From Patella vulgata (lineage: Eukaryota; Mollusca; Gastropoda; Patellidae), in the NCBI RefSeq assembly GCF_932274485.2, contig NC_065881.2, positions 64,738,702 to 64,802,701 on the forward strand: DNA of 64,000 bases, written 5' to 3'. The notes below the pieces were generated by a model. The model was given only the letters and a program-made list of their open reading frames with translations. It was not told the origin of the DNA and did not search any database. This document shows, piece by piece, positions 60,785 through 64,000 of this stretch (the first letter of the stretch is position 1; every line of letters begins with the position of its first letter). Made by a program: the position numbers and the translations under genes.

Positions 60785-60872
60785 TAATTTTTTGTTTGTT
60801 TGTTTGTTTGTTTGTTTTTATTTTATTTTTTTATTTTTTTTGGGGGGGGGTGGGTGGGGGTGGGGTGGGGGG
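60785..60872. repeat. (TTTG)n, T-rich and GGGTG low-complexity tract
   Basis: TTTGTTTGTTTG repeats pass into T-rich sequence and then a run of GGGGTG units. The G-rich part could form a quadruplex. Confidence 0.9.
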
Positions 60873-61993
60873 TTAAGCATAATTTGCAGAATTGAAAATG
60901 ATGTATCTGATTGTGATTCCTAAAAAAAGAATACCTAGAAATAGATTATATAAACTGCGATTATGGTTAAACCACCAAAATAGACTTGGTTTAGGTGTTG
61001 TATTTGAAATGTTCTATACAGTATTGTAACATCTGATAACCTTTTACTTTTATAAAAAAATAAAAAAATAAAAAGAAACCTACTTGTAACACATTTCTTC
61101 TTTAATAAATATTTTAATCTAAATTTCGCTATGAGACTGTAATGTAATGAAATGTGTTTGGCAGAAAAAACTATCAATTACCTTAAAAGGTGTGGGTTTT
61201 TTTGGAACATGGCTCTCTGAATTCAGCAAAAAAGCCTTTTAAATTCTTCTCTTTGGTTTTACCGTCTATTTTTTTATAAACATGAGGAAAGAAACAGAGA
61301 AAGCTTTATTAATAGTTTTCCTGTTCTATTCTTGGATGTTCAATAAAAACTGTTAATCAATATTGTTCAATGTGTATTACTGTTGCATGGAATGGTGTCA
61401 GGCCGTTTTATATATAGACATTGAAACAATGTATGCAATGCGACAACATTTTCAGGCGACTTTTGTTGTGTATACACAACTGACTGAGCAAATAATAGTG
61501 AAGTATATTGAACACACAGGACATAAATGTACAGTGTATTCTCGAGCGACGTTTGGACAATGCTTCTAAAAAAACGCCCTTATCAAGCAATAATAAATAG
61601 TAATATTGTTTTCCATATAATTGTGACCTGTGCATTTCCAATTCTGTTACTAAATGACATAGAAACAATTTGTTGTAGTGCTGGTTGGATTTTAATATTT
61701 GAATTCATTTTATTCGCATGTTTTGGTGGCTGTAATAAGTGTTGTCAATTAACAGTGTTGAGTTATAAAATGACGCGCTATTTTCTTCCGATCTTTAGTC
61801 TCGAACACCAAGACTATCGAATTCAATAGTTTTGTAACGGAAACTATCGAGTTGGCACCGTATTATTATGTCAGAATTTAGAGAAAATAAATAGTCAACC
61901 ATTTTTCTTTGGGTAGCAAATAACACAAGCTTGTGCTTATAACCACCAGATTGTTTAATGGTTATAAACATCTGCTTGCTTAAAGGTCATATT

Positions 61994-62432
61994 AAAGGAC
62001 AATATTGGTGTCAGCCATAGAACCATGGTTAAACACGTTCCAAGCATAATTTTAAAAAAGAGATCATTGCTATCGGTAGATGCGTTATGAAGATTTCAAG
62101 AAAGGAAAGTGACGAATGCAAAAGGAAAACACGAGTTATCCTTCTATATAACTGACGAGTGATAACAGATACACGGGCGAATATCTGCTCACTAATAATT
62201 CCTTTGAAGACCAAAAGTTGTTATGTGAGACTGTTAAAGGATATCTGACAACTCAAAAAAGTAATTGAATGTCACTAGATATGGGGAAAACGAGAAAGAT
62301 AGAAACAGTCCATACATTCACTTGTTTTTATTCATTCTATACTGAATAAAAACATGGTAATGCACGGACTTTTTCTATTTATCTCATTTTCCCATATCTA
62401 GTGACATTCAATTACCTTTTTGAATTATTATT
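61994..62432. mobile_element. Foldback element copy with truncated right arm
   Basis: The left end TTAAAGGACAATATTGGTGT and arm (GGTTAAACACGTTCCAAGCA, AAAGTGACGAATGCAAAAGG, ACTAATAATTCCTTTGAAGA) match 10998-11728. Only the inner part of the right arm is present (AACATGGTAATGCACGGACT, CTAGTGACATTCAATTACCT), ending near 62432. The ends of the inner palindrome lie about 62270 and 62410. Confidence 0.88.
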
Positions 62433-62937
62433 ATATCTATATATACGTAAAATAAAGTAAATGCGTCCATTCTAGATAGTTATTTTATTGCTGACATGTT
62501 TCATACAAGTACTGTAGGTAACTAGGTATAGAAACAATATCTACCATATATCTACAATAAATATATACACGGGCGTGATAACAGACAAATTGGTAATGAC
62601 CAATCTTTACAGAACTCAAATTTTACATTGGTGATAAATTGTTTCTAGATAATAGTGAATCGATTGCGTGTATGGAACCGGCTATTATTCTTGCAGCTTA
62701 GTCAGATACAATGGTTATTTCAAAAGAATTTAAGGATTTCCAGATGTAGAAGTTACAAAGACAGCTAATTATAGATTGAATGGGCGTGTGGAATCATGGA
62801 GTATTTTGCATGAAATTAATGATATTTTAGTTTATTCCAATGTCTGTATATAGTTTGTAAACGTTTCTGCCCTCGCATGTAATGTCATACTACTCTATAA
62901 TAATATGGGATGATTGTAGCCACTTTCTTTTTAAAAC

Positions 62938-63279
62938 AATCTGGTTAAAACACAGATCCTATTTCGTTTCGTTTTTTTATAGTTTAAAATTTCGTTTTAC
63001 TTGTCTTTACTACACTAGGATCTGCTGGCGTTAGGGATTAGCCAATGAAACAGTCTGCTACGGCGAGCTTTAGGCGTGTTTTGCACGGAACTGTGGGTAA
63101 TCCATTAGAAACATCAATGCTGATTGGTTAATCAAATGTCTGGCGTCATAGGGTCAAAAGCCGCTCGTATGGCCTATGACGCGACCTATCGCTACAACTT
63201 GTCTGATCTGCATGTAGTGTAAGGCCATCGAAAGTATAAAAAAACGAAACGAAATATAGATCTGTATTTTAATCAGATT
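62938..63279. mobile_element. MITE with about 45-bp inverted ends (AATCTGGTTAAAACACAGAT)
   Basis: The left end AATCTGGTTAAAACACAGAT, continuing CTATTTCGTTTCGTTTTTTT, matches the inverse of the right end AATCTGATTAAAATACAGAT, continuing TATTTCGTTTCGTTTTTTT. TTTTTAAAAC occurs on both flanks. The interior, about 250 bp, is less AT-rich and has no long frame. Confidence 0.88.
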
Positions 63280-63369
63280 ATTTTTAAAACGGTTTAATAA
63301 CCCAGGAAGAATTATGTATTCATCTAAACATACCTTAATGACAATTTACCATGAAATTTATGTTAAAAA

Positions 63370-63812
63370 TACATTATGGGAGATTCGATAACGAGTTGGC
63401 AGTTCTCACTATAATAGTTAAAAACTACATACCGTAAAGGCCATTTGCTGAAAATTTCATTCAAATTGGTCCACTATGAACCAAAAACTAAGCGAATGAA
63501 ATTTCTGCCTAGCCCCGGTCATCATTACTAAAGTCAGTACGATAAACAGCATAGTCTCGATTATCCATTAAATCGTTTAATCGAGAAGGAAAGTTATGCA
63601 GTAAATCGGCTCACAATCCACTTAAGATCGCAGGCTAGCGATGCCATCTAGAGTTGATTATGGTCTGGATAAGTTAATATATGTCTAATTAATAATTTAA
63701 ATAAAATTTCAGGCCTAAAGAAAGACCTGCAATTGGCAGATTTAGCTCTTGCATAATGCTAACATTTCAGGCCTAAAGAAAGACCTGCAATAGACAGATC
63801 TAGCTCTTGCAT
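63370..63812. mobile_element. GCATTATGCAAGA-type MITE with duplicated right end
   Basis: The left end CATTATGGGAGATTCG and body (GAGTTGGCAGTTCTCACTAT, AGAGTTGATTATGGTC) follow 13002-13376. The right end occurs twice in a row: AGGCCTAAAGAAAGACCTGC to GCTCTTGCATAATG at about 63711-63759 and again at 63770-63812, joined by CTAACATTTC. Confidence 0.85.
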
Positions 63813-64000
63813 AATGTATGTTTAATAATGATTGACTCCTTATAGTCATTATGGGAGGGAGAACAGTATAGTTTTCCCAAATAACCAAGAGTAGTCGCAC
63901 TTTCGGTTATCGTCAGATCAAAGATATTTTGTTTTATTTTTGACTTTCATTGCCTCAATATATTCTTTTAGAAGTCTTAATTTTTTTTCAGTTTCTGTAT

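Larger units (their letters stand above)
59215..64000. other. Distal region without a supported gene
   Basis: It contains SINE, foldback and MITE copies listed separately, plus AT-rich sequence. A hydrophobic frame at 59368-59450 (AVHNFVRGIVPAGMAVN, then MLSIVCAIR) is bordered by CGTATGCAG| and AGG|GTAACC, so it could be an internal exon of a membrane protein, but no companion exon was found. Frames at 61363-61829 have no recognised domain. Confidence 0.5.

Overview
The window is animal nuclear DNA, most likely from a lophotrochozoan and probably a gastropod mollusc. The grounds are AT-rich sequence, genes split into many short exons by introns with ordinary GT-AG borders, two tRNA-derived SINE families in many copies, and a dense load of short terminal-inverted-repeat (TIR) elements. 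Species cannot be fixed from the sequence alone. All gene models were built by reading exons by eye and checking that splice phases join. Four protein-coding genes account for essentially all convincing coding sequence.

Layout. (1) 448-12345, plus strand: the 3' part of an astacin-family secreted metalloprotease (end of the astacin domain, EGF-like, CUB, two MAM domains; 12 exons). (2) 15047-24263, minus strand: a membrane guanylate cyclase with a predicted extracellular nitrate/nitrite-sensing (NIT) domain between two membrane segments and an intact-looking cytoplasmic cyclase domain; 10 exons, with the first exon(s) possibly unidentified. One of its introns holds two interleaved satellite arrays. 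(3) 28677-31908, plus strand: a three-exon secreted protein with a cysteine-rich VWC-like domain followed by 14 tandem 30-residue proline-rich repeats and a basic tail. I know of no named family for it, and it is the best candidate for something undescribed. (4) 35154-54405, plus strand: the complete ribosome-biogenesis factor RRP12 in 34 exons, giving 1300 residues, with one GC-AG intron. From 54406 to the end I see no convincing gene, only repeats, a 24-bp minisatellite and MITEs.

The genes do not form a functional unit; they are ordinary neighbours in an animal genome. The non-coding space is shaped by transposition: hAT-type MITEs with exact 8-bp target duplications (37197-38072 and 48936-49239), a Harbinger-like MITE (18936-19213), a mariner deletion derivative (7150-7524), a decayed Tc1-like element (9932-10617), a 731-bp TTAA-flanked foldback element (10998-11728) with relatives elsewhere, a GCATTATGCAAGA-ended MITE family with five copies, and SINEs in both orientations. 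No rRNA, functional tRNA, CRISPR array or virus-derived element was recognised.
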